Position numbers and translations under genes: made by a program
Shown: positions 28,676 through 37,754 of the stretch, one piece after another
Layout of the letters: every line of letters begins with the position of its first letter
Numbering within the stretch: the first letter of the stretch is position 1
The notes under the pieces: generated by a model
The model's database searches: none
What the model was told of the DNA's origin: nothing
The model's input: only the letters and a program-made list of their open reading frames with translations
Assembly (NCBI RefSeq): GCF_002837185.1
Contig: NZ_KZ477991.1
Coordinates: 124,001 to 188,000, forward strand
Source of the DNA: Pseudomonas fluorescens
GTDB lineage: Bacteria; Pseudomonadota; Gammaproteobacteria; Pseudomonadales; Pseudomonadaceae
Direction: 5' to 3'
Length of the DNA stretch: 64,000 nucleotides

Positions 28676-28703
28676 TCTCCACAACCAATAAAAACTGTGG
28701 AGA
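28676..28703 (+). promoter_or_regulatory. Hairpin sequestering the aroQ ribosome-binding site
   Basis: TCTCCACA (28676-28683) and TGTGGAGA (28696-28703) pair perfectly over 8 bases with a 12-base loop. The right arm contains GGAG, the only good Shine-Dalgarno before the ATG at 28711. Confidence 0.6.
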
Positions 28704-28710
28704 CCCCTCT

Positions 28711-29157
28711 ATGCCGCCTATCGTGCTGGTGCTCAACGGCCCCAATCTGAACCTGCTCGGCACCCGCGAGCCCGCCACTTACGGTCACGAAACCCTGGCT
28801 GACATCGCCGCCCTGTGTGGCCGCAGCGCCGAAAAGCTCGGGCTGAGCATTGAGTTTCGCCAAACCAACCATGAAGGCGAGTTGCTCGACTGGATTCACG
28901 CGGCCCGCGCCCGTTGCGCCGGGATCGTGATCAACCCAGCGGCCTGGACCCACACCTCGGTAGCGATTCGCGATGCGCTGGTGGCCAGCGAAGTGCCGGT
29001 GATCGAAGTGCATTTATCCAACGTGCATGCCCGTGAGGCGTTTCGTCATCACTCCTTTGTCTCGCCCATCGCCAAGGCGGTACTGGCCGGGTTTGGTAGC
29101 CATGGCTACCACTTGGCCCTGGAGCATTTCAGCCACTCGTTGAAAGGATGCGCCTGA
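28711..29157 (+). CDS. aroQ: Type II 3-dehydroquinate dehydratase
   Basis: It interconverts 3-dehydroquinate and 3-dehydroshikimate; as part of this cluster it most likely serves quinate breakdown rather than aromatic synthesis. The 148 residues have the type II fold motifs [13 protein letters not shown], the catalytic tyrosine in TYGHETL, and [15 protein letters not shown] with the catalytic histidine region. GGAG lies 8 bases before the ATG, inside a hairpin. Its stop overlaps the next start by one base. Confidence 0.95.
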   Translation: MPPIVLVLNGPNLNLLGTREPATYGHETLADIAALCGRSAEKLGLSIEFRQTNHEGELLDWIHAARARCAGIVINPAAWTHTSVAIRDALVASEVPVIEVHLSNVHAREAFRHHSFVSPIAKAVLAGFGSHGYHLALEHFSHSLKGCA

Positions 29158-30011
29158 TGAAACCCCGCGTTCTCGCCGGCCTGATCGGCGCCGGCATCCA
29201 GGCCTCGCGCACGCCCGCCCTGCATGAACAGGAAGGTGACGCCCAGGGCTTGCGCTATTTGTATCGCCTGATCGATCTGGAGGTGCAGCGCCTGGACAGC
29301 CATGCCCTGCCCGACCTGCTGCGTGCCGCTGAACAGATGCACTTCACCGGCCTGAACATTACTTACCCGTGCAAGCAAGCAATCCTGCCGTTGCTGGATG
29401 AATTGTCCGACGAGGCCAGGGGCATTGGCGCGGTTAACACGGTGGTGTTCAAAGACGGCAAGCGCATCGGCCATAACACCGATTGCCTGGGCTTCGCCGA
29501 AGGTTTTCGGCGCAACTTCAATGATGTGCCACGCCAGCGCGTGGTGCAGATGGGCGCCGGCGGTGCGGGCGCGGCCGTGGCGCACGCGCTGCTGGCCGAG
29601 GGCGTGGAACAGCTGAGCATTTTCGACGTGGACACCGCCCGTTCCCGCGAGCTTGTGGATAGCCTCGCCCGGCGTTTTGGCGAAGGTCGCGCCCAGGTCG
29701 GCGGCCACTTGGCCAACGCCGTGACCGAGGCGCAAGGTCTGGTCAATACCACGCCGATGGGCATGGCCAAGCTGCCCGGCACACCCGTGCCGGCCGGGTT
29801 ATTGCACGCCGGGCTGTGGGTGGCGGAAATCGTGTATTTCCCGCTGCAAACCCAATTGCTGCATGACGCCCGCGCCCTGGGTTGCCGTACCCTGGATGGC
29901 GGCAATATGGCGGTGTTTCAGGCAGTGAAGGCGTTTGAGTTGTTCTGCGGCGCGGCGGCGGATGCAGACCGGATGCTGGCGCACTTCCAGAGCATGAATA
30001 CCTCCCTGTAG
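29157..30011 (+). CDS. Shikimate/quinate dehydrogenase (AroE family paralogue)
   Basis: This 284-residue NAD(P)-dependent dehydrogenase acts on shikimate or quinate. The AroE-type substrate site is seen in GLNITYPCKQ (catalytic lysine), with NTDCLGF and the nucleotide loop GAGGAGAAVA. The SRT segment near residue 20 replaces the usual SxS of biosynthetic AroE. With aroQ, quiC1 and an MFS carrier it forms a catabolic set, so quinate/shikimate oxidation is the likely job. The start at 29157 overlaps the aroQ TGA by one base, indicating coupling. Confidence 0.88.
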   Translation: MKPRVLAGLIGAGIQASRTPALHEQEGDAQGLRYLYRLIDLEVQRLDSHALPDLLRAAEQMHFTGLNITYPCKQAILPLLDELSDEARGIGAVNTVVFKDGKRIGHNTDCLGFAEGFRRNFNDVPRQRVVQMGAGGAGAAVAHALLAEGVEQLSIFDVDTARSRELVDSLARRFGEGRAQVGGHLANAVTEAQGLVNTTPMGMAKLPGTPVPAGLLHAGLWVAEIVYFPLQTQLLHDARALGCRTLDGGNMAVFQAVKAFELFCGAAADADRMLAHFQSMNTSL

Positions 30012-30026
30012 AAACCGGGCCAAAAA

Positions 30027-30114
30027 TGTGGGAGGGGGCTTGCCCCCGATAGCGGTGTATCAGTGGCACATGCTCATCTGACAGACCGCAATCGGGGGCA
30101 AGCCCCCTCCCACA
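30027..30114. repeat. REP doublet (REPIN)
   Basis: Inverted TGTGGGAGGGGGCTTGCCCC copies lie between the convergent aroE-like and tetR genes. Confidence 0.93.
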
Positions 30115-30146
30115 TTGATTGCACTCAGCCCTGAAATCACGTGTTC

Positions 30147-30812
30147 TCAGGCCTGAAGGTAGCGCAACACCGATTCGCAGATCATCGCGCGATGCCGCTG
30201 CTTGATCGCCTCATCCGACAGTTCGATCTGAAAAATCTCGCTGAACGTATGGCGGTTGGATACGCGGTAAAAACTGAACGAGTTGATCAACAGGTGGACA
30301 TCCAGGGGCTCCAACCCTTCACGAAACAGTCCCATCTGAGCGCCTCGACGCAAGGTCTCACCGAGACTCTCGAGGATTTTGCTGTTCATGTCCTTGATCG
30401 TACTGGTGCGTTTCACATACTCGGCGTTGTGGATATTTTCGATGCTGACAATGCGCACGAAATCCACGTTCTGGTCATGGTGGTCGAAGGTGAACTCCAC
30501 CAGCCGGCGAATCGCTTCGCGCGGTTCCAGGGCCGTGAGGTTCATGCGGGTTTCAGTGTTGCGGATATCGCCGTAGAGCTTCTCCAGCACCTCGACGTAG
30601 AGCTGCTCCTTGCTGCCGAAGTAGTAATAGATCATGCGCTTGGAGGTGTGGATGCGCTCGGCAATGGCGTCCACGCGGGCGCCGGACAGGCCTTGCTGAA
30701 CAAACTCGACAACGGCTTCCTGGAGAATATTCTCGCGGGTCTTTTCCGGATTGTTCTTGCGACTCTTGCGCGGTGCGTCTGACACGGCAGAGAGGTCGGG
30801 AGTCAGGGTCAT
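30147..30812 (-). CDS. TetR-family regulator of the quinate/shikimate cluster
   Basis: The 221 residues have a lysine/arginine-rich leader, then a TetR DNA-binding domain (residues about 22-70) ending in TSKRMIYYYFGSKEQLY, followed by a ligand domain. The gene follows quiC1 on the same strand after a 75-base gap, so it is probably co-transcribed. The effector is unknown; a quinate-pathway metabolite is the obvious guess. One candidate operator is the shared 21-base motif before aroQ and quiC1. Confidence 0.83.
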   Translation of the reverse strand: MTLTPDLSAVSDAPRKSRKNNPEKTRENILQEAVVEFVQQGLSGARVDAIAERIHTSKRMIYYYFGSKEQLYVEVLEKLYGDIRNTETRMNLTALEPREAIRRLVEFTFDHHDQNVDFVRIVSIENIHNAEYVKRTSTIKDMNSKILESLGETLRRGAQMGLFREGLEPLDVHLLINSFSFYRVSNRHTFSEIFQIELSDEAIKQRHRAMICESVLRYLQA

Positions 30813-30887
30813 GGTGCGCTCACGGCGTTTTTATGCAGGCCCGATTATGGGCCGAGGCGCTCCCCGAAGGAAGCACCCCGACTGCCG

Positions 30888-32789
30888 TTATAAACGTGCC
30901 TGGCGCACCGCACCGCTGCGCGACTTGGCCATTGCCGCCAGACGCACGGCCACGTTGGCCGCGCCATAGCCGGCATAGCCGTTCTTGCGCTGGATGATCT
31001 CAAAGAAAAACCGGCCCTCGAAGGCTTCGGTGTAGACGTGAAACAGCTCACCGCCCTGGGCGTCGCGGTCGTACAGCACGTTGTAGTACGCCAATTCGCT
31101 GAGAAACTCATCGTCGAAATCAAAGCGTGCGGCCAGGTCGTCATAGTAATTGAGCGGGATGTCCAACAGCGGCACGCCGGCCTCCTTGGCCCGGCGCACT
31201 TCGGCGAAAATATCCGCGCAATCGAAGGCAATGTGGTGCACGCCCGAGCCGCGGTAGCTCGATAACGCGTGGGAAATGGCAGTATTGCGGTTCTCGGAAA
31301 TATTCAGCGGCAGGCGAATCGAACTGCAGCGGCTGCGCAATGCGCGGCTTTTGACCAGACCATAGGGATCGGGCAGCACCACTTCGTCGTCGGCTTCAAA
31401 ATCCAGCAGGCTCTTGTAGAACAATACCCAGCTGTCGAGGCTGTCGGCCGGCAGGGCCATGGCCATATGATCGATGCGCAGCAAGCCGCCGCTGGCGGCA
31501 GTCGCGGGCTGCAGGTTGAAATCGGTGTCGTAGAGCCCGCCTTCGCTTCGGTCCACCAGGTAGATCAGGCTGCCATCCGGCGCACGCACGGCGGCCAGCT
31601 CGAGTTCGTTGGGCCCAACCAGGCCGCGATAGCGCTGGCCTTTGTAGGCCACCGCTCGCTCCAATGCCTTGGCACTGTCGTTGACCCGCATCGCCATGGC
31701 GCACAACGACGGCCCATGGGCCTCGAAAAAATTGTGGGCAAAGGAATAGGGCTCGCAATTGAGGATCAGGTTGATATCGCCCTGACGCAACAGGCTCACA
31801 TTCTTGGAGCGATGCTGGCCGGCCTTGGCAAAGCCCAGGCGCTCCAACCAATGCGTGAGCTTGGCGCCAAGGCTTTCATCCACGGCAAACTCGAGGAATT
31901 CGATGCCATCGTATTCGCTGGCCGCCGGCGTCTCGAACAGGATATCCACGGGCGCGGCAGGTTGTTGCGCGGCCAGGCGCTGACGGGTTTTCTCTTCCAG
32001 GTACAGCAACGAGCGCAAACCATCCGCCGCGTTGGCCCGCGTCGGTGCGGCGCGAAAGCCGTCGTTGAAAATCTCCAGGGACAAAGGCCCGGTGTAGCCA
32101 CTCTGGATGATCGGCGCAAGAAAGCCTGCCAGATCGAATTCGCCCTGGCCGGGGAAGCAGCGAAAATGCCGGCTCCACTCGAGTACATCCATGGCCAGGA
32201 TCGGCGCGTCGGCCATTTGTACGAAGAAGATTTTGTCGCCGGGGATCTCGGCGATGGCACTCGGATCGCCCTTGAGGGACAAGGTGTGGAAACTGTCGAG
32301 CAAAACGCCCAGGCTTGGCTGATTCACCTGGCGCACCAGGTTCCACACCTGTTGCCAGGTGTTCACATGCTTGCCCCAGGCCAGCGCTTCGTAGCCGATT
32401 CTCAAGCCACGGCGGCCCGCGTGTTCGGCCAGCAGGCTGAGGTCATCGAGCAGGATGCGTTCATCGCCCACGCAATCGGCCGAGGCGTTACTGCACACCA
32501 ACACCAGGTCGGTGCCCAGCTCCTGCATCAAATCGAACTTGCGCTCGGCGCGCTCCAGGTTACGGGCCAGGCGGTCACGGCGGCAGCCTTCAAAGTCGCG
32601 GAACGGCTGGAACAAAGTGATGGCGATACCGAGGTCGGCGCACATCTGTCTAACTTCGCGCGGGCTGCCGTCGTAATACAATAGGTCGTTCTCGAAAATC
32701 TCAACGCCATCAAACCCGGCGGCGGCAATGGCTTCGAGCTTTTCCGGCAGGGTGCCGCTCAACGACACGGTAGCGATGGAACGTTGCAT
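30888..32789 (-). CDS. quiC1: 3-dehydroshikimate dehydratase fused to an HPPD-like domain
   Basis: It converts 3-dehydroshikimate to protocatechuate, the entry to the beta-ketoadipate pathway. The 633 residues form an N-terminal sugar-isomerase-like barrel with the metal-site pattern GYEALAWGKHVN, LLDSFHTLS, FVQMADAP and LSLEIFND (about residues 130-240). A C-terminal vicinal-oxygen-chelate half resembles 4-hydroxyphenylpyruvate dioxygenase (IDHMAMALP, GSGVHHIAFD, FFEIIQRK), with its His-His-Glu metal set apparently intact. This two-domain form is the QuiC1 type known in pseudomonads. GGGAG precedes the ATG at 32789. Confidence 0.92.
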   Translation of the reverse strand: MQRSIATVSLSGTLPEKLEAIAAAGFDGVEIFENDLLYYDGSPREVRQMCADLGIAITLFQPFRDFEGCRRDRLARNLERAERKFDLMQELGTDLVLVCSNASADCVGDERILLDDLSLLAEHAGRRGLRIGYEALAWGKHVNTWQQVWNLVRQVNQPSLGVLLDSFHTLSLKGDPSAIAEIPGDKIFFVQMADAPILAMDVLEWSRHFRCFPGQGEFDLAGFLAPIIQSGYTGPLSLEIFNDGFRAAPTRANAADGLRSLLYLEEKTRQRLAAQQPAAPVDILFETPAASEYDGIEFLEFAVDESLGAKLTHWLERLGFAKAGQHRSKNVSLLRQGDINLILNCEPYSFAHNFFEAHGPSLCAMAMRVNDSAKALERAVAYKGQRYRGLVGPNELELAAVRAPDGSLIYLVDRSEGGLYDTDFNLQPATAASGGLLRIDHMAMALPADSLDSWVLFYKSLLDFEADDEVVLPDPYGLVKSRALRSRCSSIRLPLNISENRNTAISHALSSYRGSGVHHIAFDCADIFAEVRRAKEAGVPLLDIPLNYYDDLAARFDFDDEFLSELAYYNVLYDRDAQGGELFHVYTEAFEGRFFFEIIQRKNGYAGYGAANVAVRLAAMAKSRSGAVRQARL

Positions 32790-32852
32790 GGGTCACTCCC
32801 GGCAATTGTTGTTTATGGCAAATTATTCGCCCCCAGCCTACACGCGGCAATT

Positions 32853-32873
32853 AAAATGTACGAACCGGTTAGT
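32853..32873 (-). promoter_or_regulatory. Shared promoter element of the quinate/shikimate cluster (copy 2)
   Basis: Read toward quiC1 it is ACTAACC-N8-TACATTTT, matching the copy before aroQ. This copy also contains a near-palindrome ACTAACCGGTTCGT. Confidence 0.65.
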
Positions 32874-32878
32874 TTTTG

Positions 32879-32893
32879 GTGCGATTATCGAAC
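32879..32893. promoter_or_regulatory. PcaR/IclR-type operator between quiC1 and the MFS gene
   Basis: GTGCGATTATCGAAC is the exact reverse complement of GTTCGATAATCGCAC, the PcaR site sequence I recall. It lies in the divergent promoter region and could serve both genes. Confidence 0.78.
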
Positions 32894-32999
32894 ACTATGC
32901 CCCTTTGGCGAATTGACGACTTTTTAACCACTGCGCACCATCAACCTTGCATCAAGACCCAGATCTCACCATAAAAATTTCAAAAACGGGTACGACCTC

Positions 33000-34334
33000 A
33001 TGCCTCTGCAAAATCCCGCCCTGGCCACGCGCCCCGGCACACCGCACGCCGGCATCGGCGACAAGATCCGCGGCGCCCTGGCCGTGGGTAAAACCCGCTG
33101 GGGCATGCTGGCCCTGGTGTTCTTCGCTACCACCCTCAACTACATCGACCGCGCCGCCCTGGGCGTGATGCAACCGATTCTGGCCAAGGAAATGAGCTGG
33201 ACGGCGATGGACTACGCCAACATCAACTTCTGGTTCCAGGTCGGCTACGCCATCGGCTTTGTGCTGCAGGGCCGGTTGATCGACCGGGTTGGCGTCAAGC
33301 GCGTGTTTTTCTGCGCGGTACTGCTGTGGAGCCTGGCCACCGGTGCCCACGGCCTGGCCACTTCGGCGCTCGGTTTCATGGTCTGCCGGTTCATCCTCGG
33401 GCTGACCGAAGCGGCCAACTACCCTGCCTGTGTGAAAACCACGCGCCTTTGGTTCCCCGCTGGCGAACGCGCAGTGGCTACAGGCATTTTCAACGCCGGC
33501 ACCAACGTCGGCGCCATGATGACGCCCATGCTGCTGCCGTTGATCCTGCACGTGTGGGGCTGGCAGGCGGCGTTCCTGTGCATGTCCGCGCTCGGAGGTA
33601 TCTGGCTGGTGCTTTGGGGCTTGAAGTACTACAACCCGGAAGACCATCCCAGCGTTAAACAATCGGAATTGGACTACGTGCAACAGGAAGTCGAGCCGGA
33701 ACAACCCCGCGTGCCGTTCAGCCGCATCCTGCGCATGCGCGGCACTTGGGCCTTCGCCCTGGCCTACTCGCTGACCGCCCCGGTGTTCTGGTTCTACCTG
33801 TACTGGCTGCCGCCGTTCCTGAACCAGCAATACAACCTGGGCATCAACGTGACGCAGATGGGCATTCCGCTGATCATCATCTACCTCACCGCCGACTTCG
33901 GCAGTGTGGGCGGCGGCATCCTGTCCTCGTTCCTGATCGGGCGCGGGATGAACTCGATCAAGGCACGGCTGCTGTCGATGCTGTTGTTCGCCTGCTGCAT
34001 CGTCGGCGTGATCATGGCGGCCGGCTCCAGCCAGTTGTGGGTCGCGGTGTTCGCCATCTCCCTGGCCATCGGCGCGCACCAGGCCTGGACCGCCAACATC
34101 TGGAGCCTGGTGATGGACTACACGCCCAAGCACATGATGAGCACGGTGTTCGGTTTCGGCGGCATGTGCGCGGCCATCGGCGGCATGTTCATGACCCAGA
34201 TCGTCGGCCATATCCTCACCGTGACCCACAACAACTACACCGTGTTGTTCACCCTGATCCCGGCGATGTATTTCATTGCGCTGACCTGGATGTACTTCAT
34301 GGCGCCGCGCAAGATTCCTACAGTAGACGTTTAA
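33000..34334 (+). CDS. MFS transporter, anion:cation symporter type (likely shikimate/quinate uptake)
   Basis: This 444-residue inner-membrane carrier of the ACS branch of MFS has an N-terminal TTLNYIDRAALGV motif and the GLTEAANYPAC / TRLWFPAGERA segments typical of sugar-acid and hydroxy-acid symporters. It is divergent from quiC1 with a shared operator, so uptake of quinate, shikimate or dehydroshikimate is inferred. The ribosome-binding site is weak. Confidence 0.85.
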   Translation: MPLQNPALATRPGTPHAGIGDKIRGALAVGKTRWGMLALVFFATTLNYIDRAALGVMQPILAKEMSWTAMDYANINFWFQVGYAIGFVLQGRLIDRVGVKRVFFCAVLLWSLATGAHGLATSALGFMVCRFILGLTEAANYPACVKTTRLWFPAGERAVATGIFNAGTNVGAMMTPMLLPLILHVWGWQAAFLCMSALGGIWLVLWGLKYYNPEDHPSVKQSELDYVQQEVEPEQPRVPFSRILRMRGTWAFALAYSLTAPVFWFYLYWLPPFLNQQYNLGINVTQMGIPLIIIYLTADFGSVGGGILSSFLIGRGMNSIKARLLSMLLFACCIVGVIMAAGSSQLWVAVFAISLAIGAHQAWTANIWSLVMDYTPKHMMSTVFGFGGMCAAIGGMFMTQIVGHILTVTHNNYTVLFTLIPAMYFIALTWMYFMAPRKIPTVDV

Positions 34335-34335
34335 T

Positions 34336-35214
34336 TTACCGACGCCGCTGCTGCCAGGCAGCGGCCAACCCACTCATGCAGATCACCCCGATGCCGACCA
34401 CGGTGGTCGTGTCGGGGGTATGGCTGAACACCAGCCAACCCAACAACCCCGCAAACGCGATCTGGCAATAGCCGAACGGCGCCAGCAAGGCCGGCGCCGC
34501 GAAGCGGAACGCCTGGGTGAGCATCAAGTGCGCGGTCATCCCACAGGTGCCCAGCGCCAGCATCATCACGCCATGCCACAGGGTGGGCACCTGCCAGAAG
34601 AACGGCACCATCGCACTCATCACCAAGGTGTTGCACAGGCCGGCGAAAAAGTTGCTGGTGGTGGGACTGTCGTATTGGCTGAGAATGCGCGTGAGCAGTT
34701 GGTAGAAACAGAAGAACAACGCCGAGCACAGCGGCAGCAGCACCGCCGGTGTGAACAACTCACCGCCCGGATGAATGATGATCACCACGCCGACAAACCC
34801 GCAGATCACCGCCAGCCATTGGCCACGTGTGACGTGCTCGCCGAGCAAGGGCACCGAGAGCGCCGTCACCAGGATCGGCGCGAGGAAGTTCACCGCCGTG
34901 GCTTCCGCCAACGGGATGTAATGCAGCGCCGTGGTGAAGAACAGGCTGGTGCCCAACAGGCACAACGCCCGCACCACCTGCATGCCCGGGCGTTTGCTGC
35001 GCAGCACGCGCAGGCCCGATTGCGGCAGGAAAATCCCCGCCATCAACAAGGTGTGCACCATGTAACGCGCCCAGACCACCATCACGATCGGGTAGAACCC
35101 GGCCAGGTATTTGGACAAGGCGTCGTGGCTGGAGAACAGAAACGTCGCCAGCACAATCAGCAGAATGCCTTTGAAGGGATGGTTGACGCCGGAAAGCGGG
35201 GTACTGACAGTCAT
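34336..35214 (-). CDS. DMT-family (EamA) membrane transporter
   Basis: This 292-residue protein has ten hydrophobic helices in two EamA repeats. Features include HDALSKYLAGFYP in the first repeat and LVTALSVPLLGEHVTRGQW at its end. EamA proteins export or import small metabolites; the substrate here is unknown. It is convergent with the MFS gene, one base after that gene's stop. Confidence 0.83.
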   Translation of the reverse strand: MTVSTPLSGVNHPFKGILLIVLATFLFSSHDALSKYLAGFYPIVMVVWARYMVHTLLMAGIFLPQSGLRVLRSKRPGMQVVRALCLLGTSLFFTTALHYIPLAEATAVNFLAPILVTALSVPLLGEHVTRGQWLAVICGFVGVVIIIHPGGELFTPAVLLPLCSALFFCFYQLLTRILSQYDSPTTSNFFAGLCNTLVMSAMVPFFWQVPTLWHGVMMLALGTCGMTAHLMLTQAFRFAAPALLAPFGYCQIAFAGLLGWLVFSHTPDTTTVVGIGVICMSGLAAAWQQRRR

Positions 35215-35399
35215 TGATTTCTCTTGTATGTCGAGCGGAACGCGATAGCACTCAACCTAGTAATCTAGCAGCCGGGCCTGTGTCTGCCCCAAGAGCATAA
35301 CCAAACACCGGGCGAACAGCGCACTAAATCAGTGGATTTGAGTCCAACGCTGCACGCACGCCCCAGCGTTGCACACTTTTTAACCAAGGCCCTGCCGAT

Positions 35400-35813
35400 A
35401 TGAAAAAAATCCTGTTTGCCCTGTCTGCCCTCGCCCTGCTCTCTGCCTGTGACAAGACCCCCAAGGAAGCACCAAAGCCTGCACCCGCTTCCGTGCAAGC
35501 AACCCTGGTGCCCGAGACCCCGCCAACCGATAAATGGGTGGGCAAGTGGATCGGCGTCGAAGGCTTGAACCTGAACATCGCCAAGGACGACAGCATCGGC
35601 CGCGGTCATTACCTCCTGACCATGCAATATGGCCTGGATGCCGATGCTTCCGGCACATTCAAGGGCCAGGCAACCGACGAAGGCATCGCCTTCACTCGCC
35701 CCGACGGCCCCCAGTTGCTGCGTGCCGGGGACGGCGCCGCCACGGGCCTGAAGTGGCTGGCAGATAAAAAAGACTGCCTGATTGTGGCTGCCGGCGAAGG
35801 CTATTGCCGCTAA
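35400..35813 (+). CDS. Small lipoprotein of unknown function
   Basis: The 137-residue product begins with a lipoprotein signal: MKKILFALSALALLSAC, with the lipobox LSAC and the acylated Cys at residue 17. A Pro/Ala-rich linker and a soluble domain with DKWVGKWIGVEG follow. Asp at +2 after the cysteine suggests inner-membrane retention. The family was not recognised; the WxGxWxG pattern suggests a small beta-barrel. It lies upstream of the metallopeptidase gene. Confidence 0.78.
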   Translation: MKKILFALSALALLSACDKTPKEAPKPAPASVQATLVPETPPTDKWVGKWIGVEGLNLNIAKDDSIGRGHYLLTMQYGLDADASGTFKGQATDEGIAFTRPDGPQLLRAGDGAATGLKWLADKKDCLIVAAGEGYCR

Positions 35814-35868
35814 CTACGACCATACTCCATCCATATTTTTGCCGGACCGTTAACAAGAGGATTGCCCC

Positions 35869-36756
35869 ATGCTATGGAAAAAAGGCCGACGCAGCGACAA
35901 CGTGGTCGATGCCCGCGATGACAGCGGCGGCGGTGGTATGCGCTTCGGTGGCGGCAAGGGCCTGAGCCTCACCGCTATCGTGCTGATCGTCGGCATCGGC
36001 TGGCTCACCGGCCAGGACCCGATGCAGATCCTCGGCCAGTTGACCGGCCAGATGGAGCAGGCGCCGTCGGTCAGCACGCAGCCACAGTCGCGCCAGGCGC
36101 CGCCGGCCAACGATGAGCAGGCCGACTTTGTCCGCGCCGTGCTGGGCGATACCGAAGACACCTGGGGCCAGGTATTCCAGGAAAACGGCCTGGCCTACAA
36201 GAACCCGAAACTGATCCTGTTCCGTGGCCGGGTGAACTCCGCCTGCGGGGGCGCCACCGCGGCCAGCGGCCCGTTCTATTGCCCGGCGGATCAGCAGGTG
36301 TACCTGGACCTGGATTTCTTCCGGGAAATGTCGCAACGCTTCCAGGCCGCCGGCGATTTCGCCCAGGCGTATGTGATCGCCCACGAAGTCGGGCATCACG
36401 TGCAAACCCTGCTCGGCATCTCGTCCAAGATCCAGGCCGCGCGCGAGCAAGGTCGCCCCATGCAAGGCGACGGTGGCTTGCTGGTACGCCAGGAACTGCA
36501 AGCCGACTGCTTTGCCGGCGTGTGGGCCAACCGCGCACAAAAACGCCTGAACTGGCTGGAGCCCGGTGATATCGAAGAAGCCCTGAACGCGGCCAATGCC
36601 ATCGGCGACGACCGCCTGCAGCAACAGGGCCAGGGGCGCGTAGTGCCGGACTCGTTTACCCACGGTACTTCGGCCCAGCGCGTGCGCTGGTTCAAGACCG
36701 GCTTCGCCCAGGGGCAGATCGCCCAGTGCGATACCTTTAATGCCAAGAGTCTCTAA
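35869..36756 (+). CDS. ypfJ: Neutral zinc metallopeptidase, YpfJ family
   Basis: The 295 residues comprise a short cytoplasmic start, one membrane anchor (LSLTAIVLIVGIGWLTG, residues about 31-47) and an exported catalytic domain with the zinc motif HEVGHH. The YpfJ-type segments GRVNSACGGATAASGPFYCP and DRLQQQGQGRVVPDSFTHG are present, and the length is usual. Substrates are not known. It is followed directly, without a gap, by the hydrolase gene, so the two are co-transcribed. Confidence 0.92.
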   Translation: MLWKKGRRSDNVVDARDDSGGGGMRFGGGKGLSLTAIVLIVGIGWLTGQDPMQILGQLTGQMEQAPSVSTQPQSRQAPPANDEQADFVRAVLGDTEDTWGQVFQENGLAYKNPKLILFRGRVNSACGGATAASGPFYCPADQQVYLDLDFFREMSQRFQAAGDFAQAYVIAHEVGHHVQTLLGISSKIQAAREQGRPMQGDGGLLVRQELQADCFAGVWANRAQKRLNWLEPGDIEEALNAANAIGDDRLQQQGQGRVVPDSFTHGTSAQRVRWFKTGFAQGQIAQCDTFNAKSL

Positions 36757-37731
36757 ATGAATAAACGATTGGGGTTGCTGCTGGGTGTGTTGGTGTCCGG
36801 TTGCACCCTGGCGGCCGAACACGGCGTCAAGGTGATCAGCCCCGATCGTTTTCATCTGGAGGCCGGCGACCTCAGCCTCGGCTTAAGCCAGGATTGGCGC
36901 CAGCCGCTGCCCAAGGTCACTCGTGCGCTGATCATCGTGCATGGCCGCCTGCGCAATGCGCAGACCTACCTGCAAAGCGGCATCGACGCCGCCAACCATG
37001 CCGGGGTTGGCGGCAACACGCTGGTGATCGCGCCGCAGTTTCTCAATCAGTTGGATGTGAAGCGTAACCACTTGGGCGATCAGGTGTTGCATTGGAAGGG
37101 TAACGACTGGATGGCCGGCGAACCGTCAATCGGCCCGGGCCAGATCAGCTCGTTTGCCGCCCTCGACCAGATCATCAAGCACCTGGGCAGCCGCACACTG
37201 TTCCCGGCGCTCAAGGAAATCGTGGTCGCCGGGCATTCCGGCGGTGGCCAGGTGGTGCAGCGTTTCGCTGTCACCGGCCACACTCACCCGATGCTGGAGA
37301 CCGAGGGCATCAGCCTGCGCTATGTGGTCGCCAACCCATCGTCCTATGCCTACTTCAGCCCGCAGCGGCCGGTGCCGTTCGAGATAGCCGATTGTCCAGG
37401 TTTCAATGACTGGAAATACGGCATGCAAAAGCTGCCGGCCTACGCCGGCGACCACGGTGCCGAACAGTTGGAGCGGGCCTACGTATCACGCGATATCACC
37501 TACCTGCTGGGCCAGCAGGACACCGACCCCAACCACCCTGCGCTGGATAAAAGCTGCGAAGCCCAAACCCAGGGCGCGTATCGGCTGATTCGCGGGCACA
37601 ACTATTTTGACTACCTCAAGCGGCGGCATCCGCAGCTGGGTCACAGGTTGGTGGAAGTGCCAGGGGTTGGGCATGACGGGGATAAGATGTTGACTTCGCC
37701 GCAGGGAGAAAAGGTGTTGTTTGCACCATAA
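36757..37731 (+). CDS. Exported alpha/beta hydrolase
   Basis: The 324-residue product has a lipoprotein-like N-terminus (MNKRLGLLLGVLVSGC, Cys16), then an alpha/beta-hydrolase domain with the nucleophile elbow AGHSGGGQ and a late histidine in VPGVGHDGDKML. It begins immediately after the ypfJ stop. The substrate is unknown; an esterase or lipase-like role is possible. Downstream begins the REPIN tandem array. Confidence 0.8.
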   Translation: MNKRLGLLLGVLVSGCTLAAEHGVKVISPDRFHLEAGDLSLGLSQDWRQPLPKVTRALIIVHGRLRNAQTYLQSGIDAANHAGVGGNTLVIAPQFLNQLDVKRNHLGDQVLHWKGNDWMAGEPSIGPGQISSFAALDQIIKHLGSRTLFPALKEIVVAGHSGGGQVVQRFAVTGHTHPMLETEGISLRYVVANPSSYAYFSPQRPVPFEIADCPGFNDWKYGMQKLPAYAGDHGAEQLERAYVSRDITYLLGQQDTDPNHPALDKSCEAQTQGAYRLIRGHNYFDYLKRRHPQLGHRLVEVPGVGHDGDKMLTSPQGEKVLFAP

Positions 37732-37754
37732 TCACTGAAGAAACCCAATCAAAA

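Larger units (their letters stand above)
28381..28710. other. Divergent intergenic region DUF4160 / aroQ
   Basis: This 330-base, AT-richer region carries the PcaR-type box, the shared 21-base motif and the hairpin before aroQ, all listed separately. Nothing else is recognised. Confidence 0.7.
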
